Shown here piece by piece: positions 1-7,508 of a stretch of DNA of 64,000 nucleotides. The stretch covers positions 310,001 to 374,000 of the forward strand of contig NZ_BSEX01000009.1 in assembly GCF_027922045.1 (NCBI RefSeq). Direction: 5' to 3'. The notes beneath the pieces are model-generated. The model worked only from the letters and a program-made list of their open reading frames with translations. It was not told the origin of the DNA and made no database searches. This DNA comes from Microbacterium terregens (lineage in GTDB: Bacteria > Pseudomonadota > Alphaproteobacteria > Sphingomonadales > Sphingomonadaceae). The position numbers and the translations under genes are program-made. Numbering within the stretch: position 1 is the stretch's first letter; the number at the start of each line of letters is the position of its first letter.

Positions 1-1
1 A

Positions 2-634
2 GTCGCGATCGGCCGCATCATGAACGCGCTTGCGACCAAGGGCGTGGAGATGATCACCGATCGCCAGGCGCACGTCCACGTCTCCGGCCACCCCGGCCGG
101 CCGGAACTCGCGGCCATGTACAAGTGGATCCGCCCCGATCTGGTCGTGCCGGTCCATGGTGAAGCCCGCCATCTCGCCGAGCACACCCGCTTCGCGCTGG
201 CACAGGGCGTGCCCGATGCGATCACGCAGCAGAACGGCGACATCCTGCGCCTCGCCCCCGGTGATCCGCGCCGCATCGGCCATGCCGTGGTCGGCCGCCT
301 GGCGCTCGACAGCGACGTTATCCTGCCGGCGGACGGCAACACCATCAACGAGCGCCGCCGCATCTCGCTCTACGGCCAGATGTCGGTCGCGGTGGCGATC
401 GACCGCCGCGGCAACCTGGTCGGCAGCCCGGTGGTCCGCGCCCAGGGCGTGCCGGTCGAGGACGAGCGCGACCCGTTCCTGGAGGAAGCCGCCGACGCCG
501 CCGAGGCTGCGGTGCGCAAGGGCGGTCGCGACCGCGAGAAGCTGCGCGAGCAGCTTCGCCTGGCGGTACGCCGCGTCGCGACCCGCTGGACCGGCAAGAA
601 GCCGATCGTGGACGTCCTCCTGATCGAGGCCTGA
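2..634 (+). CDS. Ribonuclease J, C-terminal part (5' end outside window)
   Basis: The frame is open from base 2, so the 210 residues seen are the C-terminal part of a protein of about 550 residues. RNase J is a metallo-beta-lactamase/beta-CASP nuclease that acts as a 5'-3' exo- and endoribonuclease in mRNA decay and rRNA maturation. The fragment shows the end of the beta-CASP core (SGHPGRPEL, then a PVHGEARH segment carrying a metal-binding His) and a C-terminal alpha/beta domain ending in KKPIVDVLLIEA. Internal ATG codons such as the one at base 20 are not the true start. The DUF1467 gene follows after 5 bases, so the two are probably cotranscribed. The family call is confident; the N-terminal catalytic residues cannot be checked. 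Confidence 0.93.
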   Translation, partial: VAIGRIMNALATKGVEMITDRQAHVHVSGHPGRPELAAMYKWIRPDLVVPVHGEARHLAEHTRFALAQGVPDAITQQNGDILRLAPGDPRRIGHAVVGRLALDSDVILPADGNTINERRRISLYGQMSVAVAIDRRGNLVGSPVVRAQGVPVEDERDPFLEEAADAAEAAVRKGGRDREKLREQLRLAVRRVATRWTGKKPIVDVLLIEA

Positions 635-639
635 GGGAT

Positions 640-900
640 ATGCGCTGGCAGTCGGCATTGGCGATCTACCTGCTGTTCTGGGTGCTCAGCGCATTCCTCG
701 TCCTGCCGTTCGGCATGCGCACGGCCGAGGAGGCGGGCCATGCCCACGTCCCCGGCCAGGCCGAAAGCGCCCCGGCCCATTTCGCCCCCGGCAAGATCGC
801 GCTGCGCACCACGATCGTCTCGCTCGTGCTCTTCGGCGCCTTCTACCTCAACTATATCTATGGCTGGCTGACCCCGGAGAACCTCGACTTCTTCGGCTAG
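640..900 (+). CDS. DUF1467 family small membrane protein
   Basis: An 86-residue protein with two predicted membrane helices, roughly residues 5-26 and 56-75, joined by a polar, His-containing loop (AEEAGHAHVPGQ). Size, topology and position right behind RNase J match the DUF1467 family, which is widespread in alphaproteobacteria and has no established function. It starts 5 bases after the RNase J stop, so the two are probably translated from one message. The segment LPFGMRTAEE at the end of the first helix is typical of the family. No catalytic motif is visible. Confidence 0.82.
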   Translation: MRWQSALAIYLLFWVLSAFLVLPFGMRTAEEAGHAHVPGQAESAPAHFAPGKIALRTTIVSLVLFGAFYLNYIYGWLTPENLDFFG

Positions 901-936
901 CCGAGGATCGCGGCCACCGCGTGCCGGCAGCCAACC

Positions 937-1014
937 GTGCTCCTGCGCAGGCAGGAGCCCAGAGCCACAAGCGGCGTGCTTCATAACCCTGGGCTCCTGC
1001 TTCCGCAGGAGCAC
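937..1014. repeat. Inverted pair of short palindromic elements (REP-like)
   Basis: A 26-bp arm at 937-962 (beginning GTGCTCCTGCG) is the reverse complement of 989-1014 with two mismatches. Each arm is itself partly palindromic around CTCCTGC/GCAGGAG. The 26-bp spacer shows no reading frame of interest. This is the layout of REP/BIME elements. It sits in the 363-bp gap between the DUF1467 gene and the acetyltransferase. Transcribed, it would fold into one long hairpin and could protect or end the RNase J-DUF1467 message. Confidence 0.7.
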
Positions 1015-1053
1015 GGCGTGGTACGGGCAGGGCGACTCCTCGCCAGCGCCGCC

Positions 1054-1183
1054 CACCTGGACCCCGGCCTCCGCCGAGGTACGAACACGGGCAGGCTGCG
1101 GCCAAAGCCAAACCCCCGCAACTAGCCACCGGCTCACCCCTAAAGCCCCAACCCGTAACCCGGCGAAGGCCGGGGCCCAGTTG
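1054..1183. repeat. Second imperfect inverted repeat pair in the same gap
   Basis: An arm at 1054-1080 (CACCTGGACCCCGGCCTCCG...) is the imperfect reverse complement of 1158-1183 (...GGCCGGGGCCCAGTTG), with about five mismatches over 26-27 bp. The sense resembles the ACCCCGGC...GCCGGGGT elements common between genes in sphingomonads and Caulobacter relatives. The rest of the 901-1263 gap shows no gene or clear promoter. Confidence 0.55.
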
Positions 1184-1263
1184 CGACGCCGCCCGAGATC
1201 GGCGGCACACCCGCCCCACGAGCCCGCTACCGAAGCACCCCCACTCCGACTAAGCTCCGCGCC

Positions 1264-1950
1264 ATGACGGCAGCGCACCCCCTCGACCTCCCAGCCCTCT
1301 CCGCGCTCCGCGGTCGCCACGCGCGCTTTGCCGTCGTCCACGGCGCAGCCCGTCGCTACCACCCAGCATACGGCGTCTTCGCCGCGCTCCCGGACGACGC
1401 CGAGCCCAGCCTCACCAGCCTTGCCGCGCTGGCGATCGAGCATGGCGACGTGGCACTGCTTCAGCCGGACGCGCCTCCGCCGATCCCCGGCCTCGCCGTC
1501 GTGTCCCAGGACCTCGGCGTCCAGATGGTGGCAACGCAAGTCACCGACGCGAGCGCACCCGACGCCGCCATCATCGCGCTCGGCGACGCCGACGCGCCCG
1601 AGATGCTGGCGCTCGCCACCCTCACCGAGCCCGGCCCGTTCTTCGAAAAGACTCACCAGCTCGGCAGCTTCGTCGGCATCCGCCAGCACGGCCGCCTAGT
1701 CGCCATGGCCGGCGAGCGCATGCAGCCCGACGGCTTCACCGAGGTGAGCGGCGTCTGCACCCATCCCGACCATCGCGGCCGCGGATACGCCGCCGCGCTG
1801 ATGCGCCGCGTCGCCGCCGGCATCCTCGCCCGCGGGGACACGCCGTTCCTCCACGCCTATGCCAGCAACCAGGCCGCGATCGCCCTCTACGAACGCCTGG
1901 GCTTCCGCCACCGCCGCGAGATCCTGATGACGCGCCTAACTACTGCCTGA
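1264..1950 (+). CDS. GNAT family N-acetyltransferase (FR47-like)
   Basis: A 228-residue protein whose second half is a GNAT fold. The acetyl-CoA pyrophosphate-binding motif is seen as HRGRGYAAALM (residues 170-180), preceded by the beta-strand VSGVCTHPDH. Near the end SNQAAIALYERLGF (201-214) supplies the conserved Asn and the active-site Tyr of the family. The N-terminal 115 residues are poorly conserved and may bind substrate. The substrate cannot be predicted; members acetylate small amines, amino acids or protein termini. The gene stands alone after the repeat-rich gap, and an S41 peptidase gene follows on the same strand about 47 bases later. Confidence 0.85.
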   Translation: MTAAHPLDLPALSALRGRHARFAVVHGAARRYHPAYGVFAALPDDAEPSLTSLAALAIEHGDVALLQPDAPPPIPGLAVVSQDLGVQMVATQVTDASAPDAAIIALGDADAPEMLALATLTEPGPFFEKTHQLGSFVGIRQHGRLVAMAGERMQPDGFTEVSGVCTHPDHRGRGYAAALMRRVAAGILARGDTPFLHAYASNQAAIALYERLGFRHRREILMTRLTTA

Positions 1951-1997
1951 TCCGCCCGCGCTTGCCATTCCGCCGCCCCATGTTGGATGATCGCCCG

Positions 1998-3242
1998 ATG
2001 GACCTCCGCCGCGCGACCGTTTCGCTGGCAGCCCTGCTGCTGCTCTCCGCCCCCGCGGCCCGCGCACAATCGGCGCCCCCGGCAAAGCCGTTCGACGCAG
2101 TGACCGCCTGGGCGTCCTTCGAAACCCTGCTGCGGGAGCGCTACGGCTATTTCGACCGTCCCGGCATCAACGGTAACGCCATCCTCTCCGCCTTCGCCGA
2201 ACAGGCCCGCCGCGCGCCGGACGACAAGGCCTTTATCGAAACGCTCCAGCTCGTCGCGCACAATTTCGCCGACCCGCACTTCGTCGTCGGCCCGCTCGAC
2301 CTGGAAGACTGGGCCGTCATCCCGACCGCCTCGGACCTGTTCGGCACCTTCGACGGCACCGCGTTCCGGATCGAAGAGGTGCGGGCCGACAGCGACGCGC
2401 TCGCCAAGGGCCTGAAGCCCGGCATGGTCGTGCGGGCCCTGGACGGCCGGTCACCGCGCGCAACGGTTGAGACCATCACCGGCCGGCCCTTCGCGACGCT
2501 CGTCCCGGCCCAGATCGACTTCGCCTTCAACATGGCCCTCGCCGGCACTCGCCGGCGCCCGCGCACGCTGGAGCTCGTCGATGGGCACCGCCGCCGCACC
2601 GTCGCCCTCGCCGCCACCACCGATCAGGCGAAGCGGGTGCAGGAAGGCCCGCTGCTCAGCGTCGAGCGGCAGGGTACGCTCGGCATCCTGCGCATCCACA
2701 ACTCGCTCGGCGATCAAGCCTTGATCGCGCAATTCTCGCAGGCGCTGGCAGGCCTCGCCGACACCACCACGCTGCTGATCGACCTGCGCAACACGCCCAG
2801 CGGCGGCAACACCAGCGTCGCGCGCGGCATCCTCGGCCATTTCGTCGACCACGACCGGCCCTATCAGGTGCACGTCGTCCCCTATGAGTCGCGCGTGCTC
2901 GGGCCGCCGCGCCGGTTCGCAGAGTATGTCGCCCCCTTCGGCGCGCGCTACGGGGGCAAGGTCTATGTCGCCGGCGGCCGCTGGACGGGCAGCATGGGGG
3001 AGGGGCTGATGATCGGCTTCGACGCGATCGGCGCCACCACGGTGGGCAGCGATCTGGGCGACCTGCTCGGTGCGCTGAGCAACGAGACGATCGACGGCTC
3101 CGCGGCCAGGATCGACCTCGGCACGGAACAGCTCTTCACGGTCGATGGCCTCCCGCGCGAGGCCTATCGCCCGCGCCTCTACCTTCCCCGTGCCGAGCGC
3201 GACGGCAGCCACGATCCGGTGCTGGCGGCTATCGGGCGCTAG
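1998..3242 (+). CDS. S41 family peptidase, exported
   Basis: A 414-residue protein. I start it at the ATG at 1998 because this gives a clean signal peptide (MDLRRATVSLAALLLLSAP, cleaved near ARAQ); an in-frame TTG at 1962 and ATG at 1980 would put charged residues before it. A PDZ-like stretch lies near residues 110-170 (ALAKGLKPGMVVRALDG). The catalytic domain of the tail-specific (C-terminal processing) protease family follows: LLIDLRNTPSGGN and then GRWTGSMGEGLMIGF, whose Ser matches the nucleophile position. It should act in the periplasm; the substrate is unknown. It overlaps the convergent MFS gene by 14 bases. Confidence 0.82.
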   Translation: MDLRRATVSLAALLLLSAPAARAQSAPPAKPFDAVTAWASFETLLRERYGYFDRPGINGNAILSAFAEQARRAPDDKAFIETLQLVAHNFADPHFVVGPLDLEDWAVIPTASDLFGTFDGTAFRIEEVRADSDALAKGLKPGMVVRALDGRSPRATVETITGRPFATLVPAQIDFAFNMALAGTRRRPRTLELVDGHRRRTVALAATTDQAKRVQEGPLLSVERQGTLGILRIHNSLGDQALIAQFSQALAGLADTTTLLIDLRNTPSGGNTSVARGILGHFVDHDRPYQVHVVPYESRVLGPPRRFAEYVAPFGARYGGKVYVAGGRWTGSMGEGLMIGFDAIGATTVGSDLGDLLGALSNETIDGSAARIDLGTEQLFTVDGLPREAYRPRLYLPRAERDGSHDPVLAAIGR

Positions 3243-4899
3243 GCGGGTCCCGGCGGGGCTGCGCGTCGAGCTGGCGGACCAGCGCGTCGAACATGTCGTC
3301 GGCGGGCGGCTCGAACGCCGCATCCAGCATGGTGCCGACCGCCTCCTGTGCCACCTCGGGCGCGCGGGTGTCGCGGTGGCGTTCGAACAGCGCCTCGACC
3401 AGGAAGCGCGTTCCCTCCCGCGACTTGATGAGCGCGTCGGCGGGAAAGGCGAGCGCCTGGCGCACCCCGGCGACCGAGGAGGCGTTGCGCAGATTGTAGC
3501 GCGCAGACTGGACGATGTGCTGGATCACCTCGCGCCGCTCGACCGAGCCCAACTCCGTCACCACCGACAGCCGGTGCAGCGCATAGAGTCCCAGGACGGC
3601 GGACAGCAGGAAGAAGAACTCCCAATGCGCGATGCCGACGCCGAACAGCTCGGCGGTGCCGCTCGGGCTCGTCCAGTCGATCGACAGGTGCAGCTTGCGT
3701 GCCGCGAAGAACTCGGTCAGCCAGCCGCCGACGATCGGCGCGGCGCCGGATGCCAGCGCCCCCACCAGCGCGTTGGTCGCCATGTAGCTGGTGGCCGCGC
3801 CCGCCGGGCTCAGCTTGATGACGATGTTGCCCGCCGCAAGCCCGACGCCGGCCTGGGCGGCGCCCATCACCAGGTGCAGCGCCAGCAGATAGGCCGGTCG
3901 CGACAGCTCGCCGGTGAAGTCGTCGGCAAAGATCATCCCGGCGACGCACAGCAGGTAGAGGGGGGAGGCGACCGTCAGCACCGACTTGTTGGTGAACCGG
4001 TCGGACAGGCTTCCCCAGCCGCGCACCACCGCCGCATTGGCGAGCTGGCTCGCCACCGTCAGGGTGAGGACAAAGCCCACCGAAAAGCCCAGCTCACGCA
4101 CGAAATAGACGGTGAAGAACGGCGTCGCCAGGTTCACCGCGAACTGCCAGCTCGCCAGGTAGCGCAGCACCGAGCGGAAGTTGCGATCGCGCAGCGGCCG
4201 CAGCAGCAGCCTTCGCAGCGATGGCCGCCCGCGGCGCCGTCCCATCCACGGCTCCGGCACTCGCGCCAGCGCCGCGGTGCTCGCCAGCCCGCACAGGAAG
4301 CCGATCAGGTACAGCGCCACATAGACGCGGTCGCCGCCCGCGTCCGATCGTCCCGCGCGTTGGAGGGCGAACGCTGCCAGCAGGGTCGCCACCGCCCCCA
4401 CCACCGTTCCATAGAGGTTGCGGCGCGCGAAGAACGCTCCCAGCTGCTCTTCGGGCAGCAGGTCGCGCATCCAGCTGTTCCAGCTGCAGGCGCCCACCGC
4501 ATTCAGGCCGTAGTGGAGCAGCGCTGCGGCGACGAGCACGCCGACGGCGATGTTCCGGTCGGGGATCAGCGGAACCGCCGCATAGACCGGCAGCGCCAGC
4601 CGCGCGCCGAACACGCAGGCGACCGAGATCAGCCGCCGCCGCCGCACCCGCTCCACCAGGGTCACGGCCGGGGCCTGGAGCATCTGGGTCAGGAGCGGGA
4701 TGGCCGCGATCACGCCGATCTCGATCTCGCTCGCCCCGATATGCAGCGCCAGCGCCAGCAGCACCACGCCGCTGTTGAGCGCGCCGATCGCGGTGGCAAA
4801 GGCGGCATCGATCAGCAGGAAGCGCAAGCCGCGCTCGCGCGCTTCCGGCGAGATCGTCGCCCGGGGAGCCAGAATGGTACGCAGCACCGCAGAAGGCAT
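3229..4899 (-). CDS. Major facilitator superfamily transporter with C-terminal extension
   Basis: About 556 residues from the ATG at 4899 (an in-frame GTG lies at 4908). The first about 430 residues alternate hydrophobic helices with short loops in MFS style, including the loop ERVRRRRLI after helix 2 and a second-half loop near SLSDRFTNKS. Beyond the last helix there is a hydrophilic, mostly helical tail of roughly 120 residues (from about VTELGSVERREV), unusual for an MFS protein and possibly a regulatory or interaction domain. Substrate unknown. It converges on and overlaps the S41 peptidase gene by 14 bases. Upstream, at 4900-5160, is a 261-bp gap containing the tandem element at 5121-5153. 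Confidence 0.78.
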   Translation of the reverse strand: MPSAVLRTILAPRATISPEARERGLRFLLIDAAFATAIGALNSGVVLLALALHIGASEIEIGVIAAIPLLTQMLQAPAVTLVERVRRRRLISVACVFGARLALPVYAAVPLIPDRNIAVGVLVAAALLHYGLNAVGACSWNSWMRDLLPEEQLGAFFARRNLYGTVVGAVATLLAAFALQRAGRSDAGGDRVYVALYLIGFLCGLASTAALARVPEPWMGRRRGRPSLRRLLLRPLRDRNFRSVLRYLASWQFAVNLATPFFTVYFVRELGFSVGFVLTLTVASQLANAAVVRGWGSLSDRFTNKSVLTVASPLYLLCVAGMIFADDFTGELSRPAYLLALHLVMGAAQAGVGLAAGNIVIKLSPAGAATSYMATNALVGALASGAAPIVGGWLTEFFAARKLHLSIDWTSPSGTAELFGVGIAHWEFFFLLSAVLGLYALHRLSVVTELGSVERREVIQHIVQSARYNLRNASSVAGVRQALAFPADALIKSREGTRFLVEALFERHRDTRAPEVAQEAVGTMLDAAFEPPADDMFDALVRQLDAQPRRDPPSAR

Positions 4900-5120
4900 C
4901 GGCAACACCCCGCCGGCTTTGACTTGCAGACCCGGCTAGAGCGGCGGGCGGCCCCAGAAGTTGCATCGCGGCCGCGATATCGGCCAGCGGCCAGGCGGCA
5001 ACCCTGCCGCCGGAACGCCGGCGGGGGCTTTCCTACAGCGCGCGCCTCTGATCTGACTCGCCGAGCACACGTCCCGGTGGCGGCCTTCCGGCGCCGTCCG
5101 TCGGGGATGCGGGGAGGGCG

Positions 5121-5153
5121 GTTCTTGGACTAACTTTCGACTAACTTTCCGCG
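5121..5153. repeat. 33-bp tandem-motif element, copy 1
   Basis: On the minus strand this reads as two GTTAGTC heptamers separated by GAAA and flanked by CGCGGAAA and CAAGAAC. A near copy (29 of 33 bases) lies at 28694-28726. It begins seven bases after the stop codon of the coiled-coil protein gene and lies about 220 bases upstream of the MFS gene. The 11-bp repeat period is typical of sites bound by OmpR/PhoB-type regulators, but no regulator is identified. Confidence 0.5.
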
Positions 5154-5160
5154 ACGCGAC

Positions 5161-7452
5161 TCAGCCGCGCAGCCGCTCGATCGCCTGGGCGAGCGCGACG
5201 TAGAGCTTGCCCATGTCCGACGACAGCAGCGTCACGCCCAGCGGCGATCCGTCGCGCAGCGTCAGGATCTGGCGCAGCATCGCCTCGAAGTCGTGGATGT
5301 AGCGGTTCACCTGCTCGCGGAAGCCCGCATCCTCGTCATAGAATTGGGCGATCTCGCGCGCCTGGGCGGAGTCGATCAGCTTGACGGCTCGGCGGGTAAA
5401 GACGCCCCGGTCGCCCTTCAGATACGCGGCCCAGGCGGCGTCGGTCACTTCCTGCGAGAAGGCGCGGGTGATGTCGATCGAGGCCGAGTGCATCGCCTCG
5501 ATCAGTAGCGACACCCGGCGCGCCAGCGTGTCCGTGTCGGACGCCTCGCGCTCCGCCTCATGCTCGGCAAGGCGCGCTTCCATGGCGGCGCTGGTCTCGG
5601 CGATCTGGCCGAGCTGCTGCGCCAGCCGATCGGAGGCGCGGTGGGCGGTCTCGACCGCCTTGGTCGCAGCCTCGCCGAGGGCCGTGACCTGCTGCACGAC
5701 CGCTCGATCGATCGCACGTGAAAGCGCGGCGGCGCTCTCGGTCTGGAGCCGCTTGGCCGCGGTCGGCACGATCCGGTCGAACGCGTTCTGCGCGTCCTCC
5801 GCGGTGCCCGTCGCGGTCGCGCGGATCTGTTCCAGCGCTTCGATCAGCTGGGGTGCCGCCTCCTCGGCGAAGCGCCGGGTGGTCGCGACCGTCGCATCGA
5901 CGATGACATGGACCCCGTCCACGCGCTCGCGGCCCGTGTCCAACGTCTCGGCCATGGTACGTGCCGCGTCGTTCAGTGCCACGCGCTGGCCCTCTATCAG
6001 GGCGCCGACCTTTTCCACCGCCTGCTGCGTCGCCTCGGCGTCCTGCACCAGCGCGCGTACTTCCGGCGTGGTGCCGGCAACGGCGCCGCGCGTGATGGCG
6101 AGCCGCTGGTCCAGCCGCTCCAGCGCCGCCGGCAGCGTCTCGTCCAGCTCGCGCGCCGATGCGTCGAGCGCGGTCAGCAGCCGCTCGGCCGTGGTGATGA
6201 CCTCCTGCGCCGTCGCATCGCCGTTGCGCATCGCCGCGGTGGTGGAGCCGATCAGGTTGCGCAGCGCGTCGATCGCCGCCGCCAGTGCCTGGGCGCGCTC
6301 GGTGCCGGTCGCATGCAGCGTGGCAAAGCGCGCGTCGACGTCGTCGATGCCCTCGGCCAGGGTGCGCACCAGCGCATCGCCTTCGCGGTGCCGCTCGTCC
6401 AGCGTCGCGCCAATCCGCGCCAGTCCCTCCTCGATGCGGGCAATGCGCGCGTCCAGCGCCTCGCCCCCCTCGCGCGCAGTACGCTCGATCGCCAGATGCT
6501 CGCGCTGGAGCCGCTCGATCGCGGCATCGCCCTCGGCGGCAAGTGCCGAGCGGGCGTTCTCGACCGCGCTGCCGGTCCGCTCCAACACCGCCTCGATCAT
6601 GTCGACCATGCTGCCCGCGACCGTTTCGAGCCGTGCGCCGGCAAAGTCGCCCGCCGCCTCGATCCGTGCGAGATGCTGCGCCAGCCGCTCGCTCGCCGCT
6701 CCGGCCTCGCGGCCTGCGACGCGTCCATGCTCCGCCAGCTGTACCAGCCGGGTGTCGAGCTCGCCTGCCGAGCGCGTCGCCGCCTTGCCCGCGCGCTCTA
6801 CCGCCTCGGCGATCTCGCTGATCTCGGTCCGGGCATCCGGCAGCGCCTGCACCAGCCGCTGCAATCGCTGCTCGGCCTCGCGCGCGGTGCCGCCCAGCAG
6901 GTCGGTGTGGCGCTTCAGCGCCTCGCTCTCCTGCGCCATGCCGCTGCGGATCACTGCCAGCCGTTCGCTGGCATTGCCGGCGAGCGCCAGCAGCGTGTTC
7001 GCCTGTTCCGCCAGTTCGGCGCGATTCGCCGCCAGCCGCTCGGTGAGCGCCGCGACCGATTGTTCCAGGCGCTCGGCCTCTGCGCGCAGCCCGCTCGCCA
7101 CGTCGCCGAACCGCCGCGCTTCCGCCACGCTGTTGCGCTGGAAGACCAGCCACAGGATCGCCAGCAGCGTCGGCGGCACGCACAGCGCCGCCACGAAGCT
7201 CGCGACCTGCGGCGGAAAGGGACCGCTCCCCAGCCAAGGCCCCGCCAGCGACACCATCAGCGCCACCCACCCGAGCGCAAGCACCAGTACGACCACCGGC
7301 AGCAGCCAGCGCTTCGCCGAGGGCGCTTCCACTTCGGCCTCGTCCTGCGCGGGTTCGAACGAGCGACGCGTCTCGCCCGCATATGCCTGTACGTCTGGCG
7401 CCTGTTCGCCCGCGGTGCTGAAGCCGGAATCCATGGGGCGGGGCTGTAGCAT
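5161..7452 (-). CDS. Large membrane-anchored coiled-coil protein (TipN-like architecture)
   Basis: A 763-residue protein. A variable N-terminus of about 48 residues is followed by two membrane helices (about 48-72, LLPVVVLVLALGWVALMVSL; and about 84-104, ASFVAALCVPPTLLAILWLV). Then come some 550 residues of Ala/Glu/Arg/Leu-rich heptad sequence, and a compact conserved C-terminus (about 655-763) with ITRAFSQEVTDAAWAAYLKG and a YIHDFEAMLRQIL helix. Two N-terminal helices plus a long cytoplasmic coiled coil is the architecture of the Caulobacter polarity protein TipN, but homology is inferred, not shown. Chemoreceptor-like or DNA-segregation coiled-coil proteins are alternatives. The ATG at 7452 or 7434 could be the start. 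The GT39-like gene lies upstream on the same strand, 56 bases away. Confidence 0.6.
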   Translation of the reverse strand: MLQPRPMDSGFSTAGEQAPDVQAYAGETRRSFEPAQDEAEVEAPSAKRWLLPVVVLVLALGWVALMVSLAGPWLGSGPFPPQVASFVAALCVPPTLLAILWLVFQRNSVAEARRFGDVASGLRAEAERLEQSVAALTERLAANRAELAEQANTLLALAGNASERLAVIRSGMAQESEALKRHTDLLGGTAREAEQRLQRLVQALPDARTEISEIAEAVERAGKAATRSAGELDTRLVQLAEHGRVAGREAGAASERLAQHLARIEAAGDFAGARLETVAGSMVDMIEAVLERTGSAVENARSALAAEGDAAIERLQREHLAIERTAREGGEALDARIARIEEGLARIGATLDERHREGDALVRTLAEGIDDVDARFATLHATGTERAQALAAAIDALRNLIGSTTAAMRNGDATAQEVITTAERLLTALDASARELDETLPAALERLDQRLAITRGAVAGTTPEVRALVQDAEATQQAVEKVGALIEGQRVALNDAARTMAETLDTGRERVDGVHVIVDATVATTRRFAEEAAPQLIEALEQIRATATGTAEDAQNAFDRIVPTAAKRLQTESAAALSRAIDRAVVQQVTALGEAATKAVETAHRASDRLAQQLGQIAETSAAMEARLAEHEAEREASDTDTLARRVSLLIEAMHSASIDITRAFSQEVTDAAWAAYLKGDRGVFTRRAVKLIDSAQAREIAQFYDEDAGFREQVNRYIHDFEAMLRQILTLRDGSPLGVTLLSSDMGKLYVALAQAIERLRG

Positions 7453-7508
7453 TTATTGCGCCTGCGCAACACCGGCCGGCCTCTCGCCTCGGCGCGGTCG
7501 CGGGCGGA

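Noticed and set aside
5007..5024. Perfect 7-bp GC hairpin with CTTTCC downstream, as a terminator
   Set aside because: No plus-strand gene ends before it, and the minus-strand side has no T tract.
3145..5133. A 662-codon plus-strand open frame opposite the MFS gene
   Set aside because: His/Arg/Gln-rich, no domain; antisense to a transporter with regular hydrophobic helices.
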